Shown here piece by piece: positions 24,388 through 33,452 of a stretch of DNA of 64,000 nt (position 1 is its first letter; each line of letters starts with the position of its first letter). The notes beneath the pieces were generated by a model. The model ran no database searches. It was not told where the DNA came from and saw nothing but the letters and a program-made list of their open reading frames with translations. The stretch covers positions 3,472,001 to 3,536,000 of the forward strand of contig NZ_CP159835.1 in assembly GCF_047731265.1 (NCBI RefSeq), read 5' to 3'. This DNA comes from Patiriisocius sp047731265 (GTDB lineage: Bacteria > Bacteroidota > Bacteroidia > Flavobacteriales > Flavobacteriaceae). A program made the position numbers and the translations under genes.

Positions 24388-24418
24388 AAAGGCTTCTATA
24401 AATTGGGAGCCTTTTTTA
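24388..24418 (+). terminator. Rho-independent terminator of the endonuclease I gene
   Basis: Arms AAAGGCT (24388-24394) and AGCCTTT (24408-24414) with a 13-base loop and a run of six T residues. It lies 25 bases past the stop codon. Confidence 0.75.
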
Positions 24419-24437
24419 TATCTTATAATTAAAACAA

Positions 24438-24836
24438 ATGAAATTTTATTATCAAATAACGATACTACTTCTGCTATTGTTTGCTGTCAATACAGATGCA
24501 TAGGAAGATACATAAGAACAAAGACGTGGTTTAGTTTTGTGTTCCGTCAGTTTTCAATCTTGATTTATTAACTATGATTTCTTGAAAATCGATCCAAATC
24601 CTGATTTAGGAATAGACATTACAACAGACTGTCATAACAATCTTTTTACGCTATAGGTTAAGGCTGGAAAGTTTATTGAATCATTCAATGACTAAAAAGA
24701 AAATATTTACTAAAAACGATTGCTGTTAGGAAAAGAATTTAAAATAGCGCCCTGGTTTAATCCAGAAGGTCTTTTATGCTCAGAACTTTTATAAGTTATA
24801 AAAGAAAATAAAGATCAGAGTTATATCCCTCCTTAA
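24438..24836 (+). pseudogene. Possible heavily degraded secreted-protein gene
   Basis: An ATG at 24438 opens a credible signal peptide (MKFYYQITILLLLLFAVNTD). The same frame then continues to 24836 through seven internal stops (24501, 24513, 24561, 24654, 24693, 24711, 24792), with protein-like stretches such as KIDPNPDLGIDITTD and LLLGKEFKIAPWFNPEGLLC. Seven stops in 133 codons is about what chance gives in AT-rich DNA, so the evidence is mainly the signal peptide and the composition. No family recognised. It fills most of the gap before the GNAT gene. Confidence 0.3.
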
Positions 24837-24935
24837 TTTTAATAGTATTAGACCTATTAGACACATTGTAATTATTACTTAGGTACAGCAAAGATAATCA
24901 CCTATAAATAGGTATCTTTAGTACTTTATTTACTT

Positions 24936-25385
24936 ATGATATATATCCAAAGAACGTCCCCAAAAAACGAAGATTTCAAACAGCTTATTATTTCGTTAGA
25001 TAAAGATCTTGCTTTTTCTGATGGTGATGAGCATGGTTTTTATAATCAGTTTAACGGGGTTGAAGATGTTTTGCACGCTGTCATTGTTTATGTAGATAAT
25101 ATTCCTGCTTCTTGTGGCGCTATTAAAGAATATACGAGTACCACAATGGAAGTTAAACGAATGTTTACAACAACGGCCTTTAGGCGGAAAGGTCTTGCTT
25201 CAAAAAATTTAACTGCCCTAGAAACTTGGGCTAAAGAATTAGGATACAAGAAATGTATTTTAGAAACTGGGAAACGCCAACCCAATGCAATAGCGTTATA
25301 TACTGATGCTGGCTACACTGCTATATCAAACTATGGGCAATATGTAGGAAAGGAAAATAGCGTATGTTTCGAAAAATATTTTTAA
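24936..25385 (+). CDS. GNAT family N-acetyltransferase
   Basis: A 149-residue single GNAT domain. AVIVYVDNIPASCGAIKEY is the central strand, TMEVKRMFTTTAFRRKGLAS carries the acetyl-CoA motif A (RxxG), and KCILETGKRQPNAIALYTDA GY is motif B. The fold is complete. The acceptor (small molecule or protein) is unknown. Monocistronic by its position. Confidence 0.87.
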   Translation: MIYIQRTSPKNEDFKQLIISLDKDLAFSDGDEHGFYNQFNGVEDVLHAVIVYVDNIPASCGAIKEYTSTTMEVKRMFTTTAFRRKGLASKNLTALETWAKELGYKKCILETGKRQPNAIALYTDAGYTAISNYGQYVGKENSVCFEKYF

Positions 25386-25475
25386 TTTAGTTGTAACTAC
25401 AAATCATTTTAATAAACGTTGTGACTTTTAAATTACAGCGTAAACACTTATATTACCCCAATAATAAATAACATT

Positions 25476-27125
25476 ATGAAAATCTTTTACCTACTATTAA
25501 TAACGTTTTTTACAGGAACCATAAATGCACAAGTTTCCCTTTTAGGCAGCATTGATAACACGCCTGTTCGCGAACAACAAGTTGTTGAATCTATTACCGC
25601 AACCATAGCATATCAGGGGTATGATGAAACACAGCCATTTTTTGGTCAAGGCGAATATGAAATATTCTTAGACAATACCACAGGCATTTTAGATAAGCCC
25701 ATTATTATATTAGATGGTTTTGATCCTGGAGACAGAAGAGATATCAACGGACTTTATAATAGTTTAGAATTTGATGGCCAAAATATGGCAGACATTTTAA
25801 GAGATGAAGGATTTGACATCGTAGTACTCAACGCACCCACTTATATTTCAGAAGGTGTTGAAATAGATGGTGGCGGCGATTATGTGCAACGCAACGCGAT
25901 GGTTTTAATAGAACTTATTAATTTTTTGAATACCGAAAAAGTGGGAGAAGAACAACTTGTAGTCTTAGGACCAAGTATGGGGGGGTTAATCGCACGTTAT
26001 GGTTTGACATATATGGAGCAAAATAGTTTCGATCCAGACACTCGTTTATACCTTTCTTTTGATGCACCGCACAAAGGAGCTAACGTGCCTATGAGTATTC
26101 AATATCTCGTTAATTACCTTGCGGTACAAAGTGGCGACCCTTTAGCACAACAAGCAGTTGATCAATTGCTTAACAGTGCTGCTGGAAAAGAAATGCTAGT
26201 AGATCATTTAAACGCACATTTACTCCCGGGCTCAGATTTTGAACAAGACCCAGCTTCGGTTTTACCAGCGGGAGCTCCAGGTTTTAGGGATGCTTTTCAA
26301 GCAGAGCTAGACGCTTTGGGCTTTCCTCAAAATGTTAGAAACATAGCAATGGTAAATGGAAGTGGCTTAGGAACTACCATTGGAACTCCTGGGATGCAAA
26401 TTGTTGATACTACCTTAGATTTAGGCAGCAATCTAACAGCCGAAGTAGAATTGCATTTTATGCCACCAGCATCGCAAACAATAGAAGTAACGCGTTTTGA
26501 CACATTTTTTACCGTAATTCCTGTTCAAACTTTTAGTGCGACTGGCGCAGCTACGGCTGAAACTGATGGCCCAGATAGTGCTCCAGGAGGTATCTCAAAC
26601 ATCTCTAATGCCCTGGGTGATGGAACAGGGAATCCATTAATTGCAGCCTTTATTGCTGCCTTACAACAAGATGAATTCTCTTTTATCCCGCTCATAAGTT
26701 CGTTGGCTATTGAAAATGAAAGCGACTGGTATGCAGCACCAGATTTGAGCAACTCCCCTTTTGCGAATACCTTTATTCCAGATGTAAATGAAGCGCACGT
26801 TTCAGTAACACAAGAAAGTGCTCAGTTTGCTATAGACGAAATTAGAAATGGAGCTTTAAATACCCAAGATTTTACTACGGAAGACACCTTTAAACTATTA
26901 AAGAACCCAGTCCAAAATATAATTACCGTTGGGGTCAATCAATCCTTGAGAGTAGGTCAAATCACAACAAATCTTTTTTCGGTGGAAGGAAAAAAATTGA
27001 GCAGTCAAGTTTTTAATACCGATACCACACAAATATCAATAGAACAAAACTTAGTTGCTGGCATTTATATTTTGAGGGTTTCTGATGCGAAGTCTGCAAA
27101 AAGTTTTAAGGTGATTGTTCAGTAA
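25476..27125 (+). CDS. Secreted alpha/beta hydrolase (lipase-like) with T9SS sorting domain
   Basis: A 549-residue secreted enzyme. Signal peptide MKIFYLLLITFFTGTINAQ. Hydrolase core: IILDGFDPGDRRDINGLYN near 80, the nucleophile elbow VVLGPSMGGLIARYGLTYME (GxSxG) near 168, and SFDAPHKGANVPMSIQY near 192, as in lipases and PGAP1-like esterases. A histidine near EAHVSVTQES may complete the triad. The last 80 residues form a T9SS type A sorting domain (ending KSFKVIVQ). Substrate unknown, plausibly a lipid or polyester in the medium. Confidence 0.87.
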   Translation: MKIFYLLLITFFTGTINAQVSLLGSIDNTPVREQQVVESITATIAYQGYDETQPFFGQGEYEIFLDNTTGILDKPIIILDGFDPGDRRDINGLYNSLEFDGQNMADILRDEGFDIVVLNAPTYISEGVEIDGGGDYVQRNAMVLIELINFLNTEKVGEEQLVVLGPSMGGLIARYGLTYMEQNSFDPDTRLYLSFDAPHKGANVPMSIQYLVNYLAVQSGDPLAQQAVDQLLNSAAGKEMLVDHLNAHLLPGSDFEQDPASVLPAGAPGFRDAFQAELDALGFPQNVRNIAMVNGSGLGTTIGTPGMQIVDTTLDLGSNLTAEVELHFMPPASQTIEVTRFDTFFTVIPVQTFSATGAATAETDGPDSAPGGISNISNALGDGTGNPLIAAFIAALQQDEFSFIPLISSLAIENESDWYAAPDLSNSPFANTFIPDVNEAHVSVTQESAQFAIDEIRNGALNTQDFTTEDTFKLLKNPVQNIITVGVNQSLRVGQITTNLFSVEGKKLSSQVFNTDTTQISIEQNLVAGIYILRVSDAKSAKSFKVIVQ

Positions 27126-27359
27126 CTTTCGTGTTTATTTTTAAAATTGTTTAAAAGGGTAACTACAACGATCAATAAGACTTAATAGATTGTTGATCAC
27201 GATGCTATTGTTGCAGCAAGTATAATTTTTCAAATGGTGTATAATAGTCTCGTATATGAAAATTAGCACTGTAAATAAGCTCTAACTTATATGAAGCAAC
27301 TAATGAGCTATATAGCAGTTGTAGACAGTTGTTTTATTCATTTATTTTTCAAATTCAGC

Positions 27360-27925
27360 TTACCAGAACTGATACCATTTTTTCCGTTCAGTTGTCGATT
27401 GAGTCATTTTCGGCGGAACAGTTTTCGAGCCTTCAACCAGCCCGTAAACCGCCGTGTTCATTACAGATTCTACTGCCACATCGCTTTGACATTGTTGAAT
27501 TAAAAGGCAGTTGACATTGCACAAGATACTGCCATTTCTTTTTCATTCAATCCGTACTTTTTCATTGCTTCGGTTGCTTTTGTTTGAGTAGCACTTAAAG
27601 ATTGTAAAAAATCGAGTTCCGTTTTTTGTATTTCAGCGGAGTCCATTTTGTCATTGTCAACAGACACTCCTAAATTAGATAAAACGGCGCCAATTACATT
27701 AATTAACTCAGGTCCTTCTTCGTTTGCTTGATGAGAAAGCACAGCAGTTCCTGGCTTTGCGTCTTCAATTTTATGTCCAAATGATTTGAGTAAAAACGCT
27801 CCTGATAATCTTGCAATTGTTGCGATTGCTGTTGCAGAATGAACTTCTCCATCTCGACCGATTACACTCGTAATTAAATCGACTTTTTTAGCGAGTATTA
27901 CCCCTTGGCTTCATTCTGTTTTATT
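27360..27925 (-). pseudogene. Decayed gene of unknown family, at least two frameshifts
   Basis: Reading leftwards, coding sense starts in one frame near 27925 (QNEAKG), shifts by one base near 27900, and continues as GVILAKKVDLITSVIGRDGE, VHSATAIATIARLSGAFLLK, and on to MAVSCAMSTA near 27502. There a second shift moves it to LLIQQCQSDVAVESVMNTAV and on to RKKWYQFW, ending at TAA 27360. The joined product is about 185 residues, soluble and helical. I do not recognise the family. There is no start codon at the 5' end, so the gene is truncated as well as shifted. 27126-27360 holds nothing else visible. Confidence 0.55.
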
Positions 27926-28043
27926 CAATCCCAAGCCCATATTTGCGTATACATTCTTTTCTATAGGCTATGTCTTCTCTTTGATAATTAAGTGCTTTTA
28001 GCCCTATTATATTTATGCTTTACTAGGGCACTTATGTAATTCA

Positions 28044-29888
28044 TTATTTACTCAACGCTTTTAAAATGCGCTCCTCATTAATTACTATATCTCGAAATAA
28101 AACGTGTGGAAATTCTGTGTATTTTGATGTTTTAAATGCCTCTGAAATATTTGACAGGGTAGAAGCGGTAATAAGCGACAAATTCATTTCTGTATCCATT
28201 TCACAGTCCGTTACAAAATCATCACTAAACTCTGGTGCAACGAGCAAAATTTTCACAATTCGCAAATCATTTTTGAGCGCTAAATTTTGATATGATTTTA
28301 ACTGTCTTGAAACAGAACTAAATTTATTATAACCTCTTTCTTTGCTTGTTTTGCATTCTACAATGATAATTTCGTTGTTATCCAAATTTAAAAGGATATC
28401 CATCATATCCTTTTTGGTGTTCAGATTCTTCTTGAAAACATCATCAACATTAAAGCCTAAACTTTTAAAAATTCCTTTGGTCAAATCTTCAAATTTGATT
28501 CCAAGTTCACTTTCCTTTACTGTAATTCCGTTCTCTTTTAGTAAGTTCAGATTTCGGTAAGCGACATTTTCATAATTTTCTAAATATAAATTTTCAACAT
28601 CTTTATAATGTTCGAGAATATTTAAAATATCATCTCCACGCTGCTTAATCCCATTGTCTTTTATGAATTGGGTCATATCCTCTTTTACAAGTAAATCCAA
28701 TATATCTCTAGGTTTAATATTATAGTCAAGTAAGAAATCTGCATTGAGAACAAATTCGTTTTGTAACTCAAATTGGTTTTTCATTTGCACATTTAGTTTA
28801 GGCAAAGACACGTTTAATTCTGTTAATAATTTATCAAACCCATCTAAAGAAATTCCAACCTTTTCATCACGTTCAATATTTTCAAAATATTGAATTAAAC
28901 TACTTATTTTATCATCTAGTGTGCTTCCTTTTAGGTTTTTGATATTCAAACTTTTCTCACATAGTTCATTTAAAGTTTTTTTCTTTTCTGTTAATGTACT
29001 TCCTATCTTGTAGATGTCATCTAAAAGTAGCTTTGTAAACGATACACCTTCTTTTATTATTTCCTCGCTTTTTTCAGAATATGATAATTTCCTATCAATA
29101 TTGTGTTCTCGTGCAATTTGATTTATTATTGGTTCTCTTAAAAGCTTTAGTGTTCTGCGATAGAATTTTTCGGCAACTTCTTTTTCTCTAATTTTACGTA
29201 ACATTCTAACCATTTCGTCTGCAACGTAAATTGTACTTTCCTTGTTAGAGTAGAAAATAACACCAATGTTTTTAAGCCCTTTTATTACATCCTGAATGTC
29301 TATTTTTTTGATTGGTAAGATTGAATAATTTATCAATTTCACTTCTTCTTGTGAAAGTCCTAGTTGCTTTGAAAGTGTTAAAATAATTGATAACTCGTCT
29401 GCTGTTATTTTAGCTTCTCGATTGTTTGCAATATCATTGTGATAAGCTGTATGCAAACACGCATTATAAATTTTATAATCTCTTTTTCGTGCTGCACTTA
29501 ACTCCGATTTGTCGTTTTCAAAATCTGCATTCAGCGATTTAATTCTACCTTTTATATGTTTGATTTCGTTTTCATATAATCTCGAAAACCAGTCTTGTTT
29601 GATAATGCAATTTCCATCACGAATTATTATATCAATCAGAATATCCAACTGAGATGTAATCTCTTGAAATTCACATTTTATGTGTTCTTGAAATTCGATT
29701 ACCGTTAGCGAAAATATCTTAGAAATATTTTGATTGTCGATCGATTTTAAACCTTTGTCTGAAGAGCTTAAAAGCTTCTCGATCTCCTTATGATTCTTTG
29801 GGTTTTTAGAAATGATATTGTCTATTATTTTGATAAACGAATTTTTTTCTATGGAGCCTAGTTTATCTAATATCTTTTCTAATTTCAT
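28044..29888 (-). CDS. Large helical protein with C-terminal PD-(D/E)XK nuclease-like domain
   Basis: A 614-residue cytoplasmic protein. Residues 1-440 are highly charged, helical and partly coiled-coil, with no family I can name; 368-420 resembles a small helical SAP-like module (DYNIKPRDILDLLVKEDMTQ). The C-terminal region has the restriction-endonuclease fold pattern: FEDLTKGIFKSLGF near 470, then Asp497 in DMMDILLNL and the E511-x-K513 core in EIIIVECKTSKERGYNKFSS, followed by a late helix with Arg and Gln (VSRQLKSYQNLA). This is the Mrr-like arrangement D-x13-ExK. No methyltransferase or helicase is adjacent. A defence role (phage restriction or abortive infection) is a reasonable inference, unproven. 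Confidence 0.7.
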   Translation of the reverse strand: MKLEKILDKLGSIEKNSFIKIIDNIISKNPKNHKEIEKLLSSSDKGLKSIDNQNISKIFSLTVIEFQEHIKCEFQEITSQLDILIDIIIRDGNCIIKQDWFSRLYENEIKHIKGRIKSLNADFENDKSELSAARKRDYKIYNACLHTAYHNDIANNREAKITADELSIILTLSKQLGLSQEEVKLINYSILPIKKIDIQDVIKGLKNIGVIFYSNKESTIYVADEMVRMLRKIREKEVAEKFYRRTLKLLREPIINQIAREHNIDRKLSYSEKSEEIIKEGVSFTKLLLDDIYKIGSTLTEKKKTLNELCEKSLNIKNLKGSTLDDKISSLIQYFENIERDEKVGISLDGFDKLLTELNVSLPKLNVQMKNQFELQNEFVLNADFLLDYNIKPRDILDLLVKEDMTQFIKDNGIKQRGDDILNILEHYKDVENLYLENYENVAYRNLNLLKENGITVKESELGIKFEDLTKGIFKSLGFNVDDVFKKNLNTKKDMMDILLNLDNNEIIIVECKTSKERGYNKFSSVSRQLKSYQNLALKNDLRIVKILLVAPEFSDDFVTDCEMDTEMNLSLITASTLSNISEAFKTSKYTEFPHVLFRDIVINEERILKALSK

Positions 29889-30062
29889 AATGTTTATTTT
29901 TTTGTCTTTTATTTAAGTTAGGTTATTACAACGGGTATTTGTATCAATAGATACTGGTACAATTAACTAAGTAAAATAAAGTACGAGCCAGATTGAAACC
30001 AGTAGGATTCTCAGAGTATTTAGGCGCCAAGCAATTACTTTTACGAGGCGTTGTAGGTCTAT
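29889..30062. other. Spacer with cassette-like ends between the two accessory genes
   Basis: On the minus strand the spacer begins right after the upstream gene's stop with CCTACAACGCCTCG and ends near the next start with ATACCCGTTGTAATAACC, so it is bounded by inverted ACAACG/CGTTGT cores. An inner GGCGCCAAGC/GAGGCGTTG pair lies at 30025-30055. No gene inside. Confidence 0.3.
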
Positions 30063-30785
30063 TTATTCATCAAAAAAGAATTTATGAATTTTAATTAAGT
30101 CACCACGTCCTATTTGAATCAAGTTCATTGTTTCATTTAAATAAATACCTAGCGAACGTTCATTGTAAATAAATTTCATTTCAGGTGAGTATTCTGTTAC
30201 TAAATACATATCTCCATTTATTCTGTAGAAATCTATATCTTCTCCTTGTTTTACTTTAATTCCTTTATTTACGACCTTTCCATTTTTTAATGCCTGTCGC
30301 AAAGTGTCTTCATTTTTTTCGCCTGAAGCAACTTTTGAGTATGCAGTCATCATATTCATCCACTCATTATTATCAATTAAAAACCATCTTACTTTGTCGA
30401 AATCAATTCCATATTCATTAATCCATCCTGCACTTGTAAAACCAAATAAGACCATTTTTTTTCCTAAATCAAGTTCATCTCCATTAATTTCAAATTCTCT
30501 TATTTTAAAGGTTATTACCGATGTTGAAGACATATCCTTTAATTTCTTACCATTAAAGTCTAAAGTTTTAAGTGAAAATTTATTGTATTCAGGATGATTA
30601 GTTAAAAACCATTCCGTTGCAGTTAATTCTGCTTGCTCCTTCATTTGCTCTATCGCAGCAATTCCAGATCCAATAGCTAACAGTCCAACGGCAACAGCAG
30701 CAACAGCAGCACCGTCTTTTTGCGCTTTTAAATTTTGAGGTGATAGATAAGTGATTACAACTAGAAGAATGAGTGCTTTTTTCAT
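30063..30785 (-). CDS. Secreted hypothetical protein
   Basis: A 240-residue protein with signal peptide MKKALILLVVITYLSPQNLK, then an Ala/Gly-rich hydrophobic stretch (GAAVAAVAVGLLAIGSGIAA) that could be a second membrane segment. The rest (LTATEWFLTNHPEYNKFSLK onward) is a mixed alpha/beta soluble domain with no motif I recognise. Codon and base composition are like the neighbouring nuclease-like gene. It lies upstream of that gene on the same strand with a 174-base spacer, so co-transcription is possible but not assured. Confidence 0.65.
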   Translation of the reverse strand: MKKALILLVVITYLSPQNLKAQKDGAAVAAVAVGLLAIGSGIAAIEQMKEQAELTATEWFLTNHPEYNKFSLKTLDFNGKKLKDMSSTSVITFKIREFEINGDELDLGKKMVLFGFTSAGWINEYGIDFDKVRWFLIDNNEWMNMMTAYSKVASGEKNEDTLRQALKNGKVVNKGIKVKQGEDIDFYRINGDMYLVTEYSPEMKFIYNERSLGIYLNETMNLIQIGRGDLIKIHKFFFDE

Positions 30786-30959
30786 TGTTTAATAATTTAT
30801 TTTTAATTTCACATAACGATTTCGGCTACTGGTAAATATATCTTGATCTCAGGAGTATACATTACGGGTTTCCGTAAGGACGCAAGAAAAAATACAAAAT
30901 ATTTAAAAAAGAGGCGCCGCGCTCTGCTATAAAAAGCAGGTCTCGTTGACAATAGCCCA

Positions 30960-31003
30960 CAAAAAAATCCCCAACCTAAATAAATAGGTTGGGGATTGTA
31001 TTT
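30960..31003 (-). terminator. Rho-independent terminator of dnaK
   Basis: Perfect 12-base arms AATCCCCAACCT (30966-30977) and AGGTTGGGGATT (30986-30997) with an eight-base AT loop. On the minus strand it ends in seven T residues; the opposite side also has a T run (GTATTTTTTAG), so it may stop both directions. Confidence 0.88.
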
Positions 31004-31037
31004 TTTAGCCCGCCTACTATGCAGCGGAGCCAAAGTA

Positions 31038-32948
31038 TTACTTCACTTCTTCAAAATCTACATCTTCAACATCAGCATTCTCGGTTTCTGTTGAACCTGT
31101 GTCTGCTGCTGGTTCTTCTCCAGTTGGAGCACCACCTTGCGCATCTGCCTGTGCTTTGTACATCTCTTCGCTAGCTGCTTTCCAAGCTTCGTTGATCTTA
31201 TCAAGCGCTGGCGTGATCGCATCTACGTTCTTAGTTTCGTAAGCTGCTTTCAATTCTACAAGCGCATCTTCAACTGGCTTCTTGTTATCGTCAGATATTT
31301 TATCGCCAAATTCTTTCAACTGCTTTTCTGTTTGGAAGATCATTCCATCCGCTTCGTTGATTTTATCTGCCGCTTTTTTTGCTTTCGCATCAGATTCAGC
31401 ATTTGCTTCTGCTTCTTGCTTCATTTTAGCAATTTCCTCTTCCGTCAATCCAGAAGAAGCTTCAATACGAATATCTTGTTTCTTACCCGTTGCTTTATCT
31501 TCGGCACTTACTTTAATAATTCCGTTAGCATCAATATCAAAAGTTACTTCAATTTGAGGTACTCCACGTTGTGCTGGTGGAATGTCACTTAAATGAAAAC
31601 GTCCTATTGTCTTGTTGTCATTTGCCATTGGGCGTTCCCCTTGCAATACGTGAATCTCTACACTTGGCTGGTTGTCTGCCGCCGTTGAGAATACTTGGCT
31701 TTTCTTAGTTGGAATGGTTGTGTTAGACTCAATCAATTTTGTCATAACACTACCCATAGTCTCAATCCCTAAAGAAAGAGGAGTTACATCTAATAACAAT
31801 ACATCTTTTACATCACCCGTCAATACACCTCCTTGGATTGCAGCACCTACCGCTACTACCTCATCAGGATTCACCCCTTTATTTGGCGCTTTCCCAAAGA
31901 ATTTCTCTACTGCCTCCTGTACTGCAGGAATACGCGTAGATCCACCTACTAAAATTACTTCATCAATATCACTGTTTGTTAAACCCGCAGCTTTCATTGC
32001 AGTTTGACAAGGCTCTATCGTTCTTTTCACTAAATCGTCAATCAATTGCTCAAACTTAGCACGTGTTAATGTTTTAACAAGGTGCTTAGGTCCGCTTGCA
32101 GTTGCAGTAACATAAGGCAAGTTGATTTCAGATTGTGTAGAAGATGATAATTCAATCTTCGCTTTTTCAGCAGCTTCCTTTAAACGTTGTAATGCCATTG
32201 GGTCTTTACGAAGATCCAAATCGTTTTCCTTTTTAAAATCATCTGCTAACCAGTTAATGATTTTTTGATCTACATCATCACCACCCAAGTGCGTATCACC
32301 GTCTGTAGCAAGTACTTCAAATACACCGTCTCCTAATTCAAGGATAGATACATCGTGTGTTCCTCCACCAAAATCAAATACTACGATTTTCTGATCTGTA
32401 TTTTTCTTATCAAGACCGTAAGCTAATGCTGCCGCTGTAGGCTCATTAATAATACGCTCAACCGTTAATCCAGCAATCTCACCAGCTTCTTTAGTCGCTT
32501 GACGTTGGCTGTCATTAAAATATGCAGGCACTGTAATTACAGCACGTGTTACATCTTGGCCAAGGTAATCTTCAGCCGTTTTCTTCATTTTTTGTAGAAT
32601 CATCGCACTCAATTCTTGAGGCGTGTACAAACGACCGTCGATATCCACACGTGGTGTATCGTTGTCTCCTTTTACTACTTTATAAGCAGCGCGTTCTGCT
32701 TCACTTGTAGACTCAGAGTACTTGTTCCCCATAAAACGTTTGATCGATGCAACCGTCTTTGTTGGGTTTGTTACCGCTTGTCTTTTTGCAGGATCTCCTA
32801 CTTTAATCTCACCACCATCTACAAATGCAATTACAGAGGGGGTTGTTCTTTTTCCCTCAGCATTAGGGATTACGGTTGGCTCACTACCTTCCATTACTGA
32901 AACACACGAATTTGTTGTCCCTAAGTCAATTCCAATTATTTTACTCAT
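31038..32948 (-). CDS. dnaK: Molecular chaperone DnaK (Hsp70)
   Basis: A 636-residue Hsp70. The N-terminal ATPase domain begins MSKIIGIDLGTTNSCVSVME and includes AVITVPAYFNDSQRQATKEA, IINEPTAAALAYGLD, VFDFGGGTHDVSILELGDGV and ILVGGSTRIPAVQ. The linker DVLLLDVTPLSLGIETMG leads to the substrate-binding domain and the helical lid, with an acidic tail ending ADVEDVDFEEVK (EEVD-like). It folds proteins with DnaJ and GrpE, which are not adjacent here. It is transcribed alone, with a strong terminator downstream. Confidence 0.98.
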   Translation of the reverse strand: MSKIIGIDLGTTNSCVSVMEGSEPTVIPNAEGKRTTPSVIAFVDGGEIKVGDPAKRQAVTNPTKTVASIKRFMGNKYSESTSEAERAAYKVVKGDNDTPRVDIDGRLYTPQELSAMILQKMKKTAEDYLGQDVTRAVITVPAYFNDSQRQATKEAGEIAGLTVERIINEPTAAALAYGLDKKNTDQKIVVFDFGGGTHDVSILELGDGVFEVLATDGDTHLGGDDVDQKIINWLADDFKKENDLDLRKDPMALQRLKEAAEKAKIELSSSTQSEINLPYVTATASGPKHLVKTLTRAKFEQLIDDLVKRTIEPCQTAMKAAGLTNSDIDEVILVGGSTRIPAVQEAVEKFFGKAPNKGVNPDEVVAVGAAIQGGVLTGDVKDVLLLDVTPLSLGIETMGSVMTKLIESNTTIPTKKSQVFSTAADNQPSVEIHVLQGERPMANDNKTIGRFHLSDIPPAQRGVPQIEVTFDIDANGIIKVSAEDKATGKKQDIRIEASSGLTEEEIAKMKQEAEANAESDAKAKKAADKINEADGMIFQTEKQLKEFGDKISDDNKKPVEDALVELKAAYETKNVDAITPALDKINEAWKAASEEMYKAQADAQGGAPTGEEPAADTGSTETENADVEDVDFEEVK

Positions 32949-33144
32949 ATCAATATATTTACTTTAAATGTTATTTAGTGTTTTACCTTCTGCGGAAATA
33001 ATCAGGCAGAGCCAAAATATTAACCATCCTAAGACGACTAACAAAAGACAAAGTTTATGCCAACAGAAATCGACTGACAACGTGACATATTTTAAAAATA
33101 GAAAATAGAAATCGGAAATTAAGAATCTAAAACGAAACAAAAAA

Positions 33145-33250
33145 TCTAGGAGCTCCTTTCCCTTAGCAACAGCTAATATATAATCAAACAAACCATCTAG
33201 GCTCCTTCCCCTTTTTTCAGGGAAAGGAGGATTTCGGAAGGGGTGATTCC
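33145..33250. repeat. Cluster of short direct and inverted repeats in the 500-base dnaK upstream gap
   Basis: CTCCTTTCCC (33153-33162) is repeated inverted as GGGAAAGGAG (33220-33229), and a near copy CTCCTTCCCC (33202-33211) forms a local hairpin with it. AATCTAGG and AATCAAACAAAC also recur as direct repeats. The wider gap 32949-33452 shows no gene; a 101-codon minus-strand frame (32964-33269) runs through the repeats and is treated as spurious. Confidence 0.5.
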
Positions 33251-33317
33251 GCGATTTACAATCAAACAAACAATCTCACTACATTCAAATCCCAATAATC
33301 TATCCAGAACCAAAGCC

Positions 33318-33340
33318 CCTGCCTCACATTTATTGCGGGA
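33318..33340. repeat. Degenerate REP-like palindrome, copy 1
   Basis: CCTGCCTCACATTTATTGCG GGA resembles the two elements at 40681-40707 and 40761-40788; the shared pattern is CCTRCCYCGNATTTATT then CRGGAGG. Confidence 0.4.
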
Positions 33341-33452
33341 AGTAAATAAAACACTCAAAACTAAAACCACAAAGCAGCCTAATAACAGGTACTAATACGT
33401 ATTTCAAATCCAAAAAAAATAGTGTAAATTGACTACTTTAAACTAACTATAA

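Noticed and set aside
24438..24836. Seven in-frame stops considered as stop-codon recoding
   Set aside because: All other genes in the window end at normal stops and the three stop codons are mixed; the stop frequency is what chance gives in AT-rich DNA, so a pseudogene is the most that can be claimed.
27291..27514. Two overlapping plus-strand frames of about 60-70 codons
   Set aside because: Antisense to the 3' end of the decayed minus-strand gene (27360-27925); no domain.
31137..32967. Several long plus-strand frames opposite dnaK
   Set aside because: Shadows of the strongly biased dnaK codons; products are Ser/Phe/Cys-rich without domains.
32964..33269. Minus-strand 101-codon frame upstream of dnaK
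   Set aside because: Low-complexity Phe/Arg-rich translation through short inverted repeats; no credible start or domain.
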